Shown here piece by piece: positions 62,324-64,000 of a stretch of DNA of 64,000 nucleotides (within the stretch, counting starts at the first letter, position 1; each line of letters starts with the position of its first letter). The translations under genes were made by a program, and so were the position numbers. Below the pieces are notes generated by a model that ran no database searches, was not told the DNA's origin, and worked only from the letters and a program-made list of their open reading frames with translations. Origin of the DNA: Dactylorhiza incarnata (lineage: Eukaryota; Streptophyta; Magnoliopsida; Asparagales; Orchidaceae); contig JAWHQI010001215.1 of NCBI GenBank assembly GCA_033032865.1, forward strand, positions 38,006 through 102,005, written 5' to 3'.

Positions 62324-64000
62324 AACTCCCCTTTTTGATAATAACAAATCCATTAATGATAAATCAGAGCATTAATCTAAATAAGCATGAAGAAACATAT
62401 TGTGTGTGTGTGACAAGGATGACTCAGGATAAATAATGATTATAGCATTTTTGTGTTGCTCCCCCTAAATACCTAAATACATGCTCCCCCTAAGTGAATG
62501 CTCTCCCTATGTGAATGCTCCCCTAATATGTATGCTATCAACATAATCAATCATGTTGGGTTTTTATTTTGATAGCGGATTATATTTTTATCATGTTAGT
62601 TCTCCCCCTTTTGCATTTATCATTGTTAGTTCTCCCCCTTTGTTATTAGCAAAAGTGGGTGGGGAAACAAAGCACTAAAAAATGTGTAAATAAAAGAGAA
62701 GGCATGATCGAGCTTTGTAAGTAATGATAAGGAGTTTTAGACTTGTGTTTCATTGAAAATGATCAGAGTTATGACTTATTTTATCTCTTTTGTTTGTAGT
62801 TCTCCCCCTTTTATAAATCAGAGTTAGCAAAAAATAATGATTCACCTTTAAATTAGAGTTTTAAGCCAAAAAAAATCATGATTTCCCAATAACCAATCTA
62901 CCCAGGACAATATGTCAACACCCTAGCCCCGTACTAAGTGACGGATGGGCATGAGGAGCTGGCAAATATGCCGTAAGGTTGGGGTAATTAATCCATATGC
63001 AAACACTAGACAAAAACATAACCTAGCACTCTTTCCCCCCAGTGCCTCGCAAGGCCCCACTGGAACCCTCCCCGGTTAAGGACAAGACATGACTAGAGAT
63101 AAGGTTATCTAATGTCTACAACCCTACGCCCCCGCTATGGTGAGAAATGAAGTCATGGATAACAATTATCGGAAACATTAAGCATTTAAATCTAATGGGA
63201 AATATCATACCATATGGGTTTATATTTTTATTTAATTTTTGAAATAAACTCACATAGCTATATTGAAATTCATGAATGAATGAGAGTTTGAGTATTGCGG
63301 AAGATTTCGAAAAGAAACATCATAATACTAAATAAGAGTTTAAGTTAACAAAAAAGAGATGTTTTTATAAGCAATATTTCACTGTTGGAGGAGTGCTTAG
63401 AATAGAAATAGATCAGAGTTATAAGCAAAAAAAAATTCAACCAATATAAAGTTTACCAAGCAAGTCTACCACTTGTTGCAAGAAAGGAATTTGAATATTC
63501 AAGTGATGATGCATTCAAAATGAAAGACTTTAAATAAGCATGAAAGCGCAAGGTAAAACAATTATATGGTGATGATGCTCACAAGATGAAAGATTTTAAA
63601 TAAGTTTTAAAGTGCAAGGTAAAACAATTATATGGTTGTGATGCGGAAGACTTATAGAAGTACAAAAAAAACATCTTATGGTAATCAATGATGGTTCATA
63701 AAAAGATATATGAGTTCAATTTAAAAAAAATGTTTTTGTAAACCATTTTGCTTTAAATTTTTGTTTTGACAATACAGTAACCAAGCATGAAATAATCTTA
63801 TCAAAAAGAGATTACTACAATGTTACTTTAATTCACAATTTCAAAACATACCAAACATTGTAGAAAGCATGCTAGGTTATCTAGTGCATTTCATAAATAA
63901 AGAGTAGTATAGAATTAGCATTAGGATCCAATACTCATGAGAAGAAGTGTTATGGAAGATAATGATGTGCATAAAAGTGTATTTTGAATAGAGTAAACGA
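62324..64000 (-). other. SIRE-type 3' untranslated region with repeats
   Basis: No gene is visible. CTCCCCCT-type blocks recur between 62326 and 62815. At 63505-63636 a 66-bp unit with the core AAGGTAAAACAATTATATGG is repeated twice. The stretch near 62930-63140 is GC-richer and of unclear origin. Confidence 0.5.

Larger units (their letters stand above)
61183..64000 (-). mobile_element. SIRE-like Ty1/copia element, 3' end, running off the right edge
   Basis: An LTR (61183-62323) is bounded by TGTTGG and CCAACA. To its right on the minus strand lies the purine tract AAAAAGGGGAGTT and several GGGGGAGAACTAAC-type blocks, usual in the 3' untranslated region of SIRE elements. This makes it the 3' LTR of a minus-strand element whose pol lies beyond the window. 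The left end of the LTR, however, resembles the start of the LTR at 4583, which would suggest the opposite polarity. Confidence 0.65.

Overview
This window reads as repeat-rich intergenic DNA from a flowering plant, probably one with a large genome. I found no convincing host gene, tRNA, rRNA or CRISPR array. Almost everything recognisable is LTR retrotransposon sequence of lineages typical of seed plants: SIRE-type Ty1/copia, a second Ty1/copia lineage with very short LTRs, Tekay-type chromoviruses with a C-terminal chromodomain, and Athila/Tat-type Ty3/gypsy. They are nested in one another and most reading frames are broken. The species cannot be told from the sequence.

Layout. 1-4583 is the 5' end of a minus-strand SIRE-like element (LTR 2405-4583, broken gag, start of protease), running off the left edge. 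4584-13757 is a plus-strand chromovirus pol pseudogene. It is split inside the integrase by a 5.3-kb non-autonomous Athila-like element (7599-12867). 13758-16922 is a truncated minus-strand chromovirus (3' LTR, chromodomain, integrase). 16923-22458 is an LTR remnant holding a very young copia element (17050-22403) with two identical 163-bp LTRs and a perfect GATCC target duplication. 22459-25685 is unassigned AT-rich DNA plus a locally duplicated segment and an LTR remnant.

25686-34700 is a non-autonomous Tat-like element with about 2-kb LTRs full of tandem arrays. It has a rearranged gag and, on the opposite strand, a three-exon gene with canonical splice sites that stays in frame for 502 codons. 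34701-36065 is the rest of the duplicated segment and unassigned DNA. 36066-38490 holds gypsy fragments flanking a SIRE solo LTR with a perfect TGCAC target duplication. 39047-57106 is an 18-kb minus-strand Tekay-like chromovirus. Its right LTR (8.0 kb against 4.9 kb on the left) carries a 3.2-kb array of about 16 long palindromes. 57107-61182 holds an older integrase fragment and LTR remnants. 61183-64000 is the 3' LTR and 3' untranslated part of another SIRE-like element running off the right edge.

How the parts relate. None of the complete-looking elements encodes a full functional set. The Athila-like and Tat-like elements lack reverse transcriptase, and the young copia element lacks protease yet moved recently, so movement in trans by relatives is likely. 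LTRs of different lineages repeatedly carry dense clusters of short palindromic motifs in their presumed U3 regions, and some motifs recur across superfamilies. The points most worth following up are the spliced antisense gene, the palindrome array and the shared U3 motifs.
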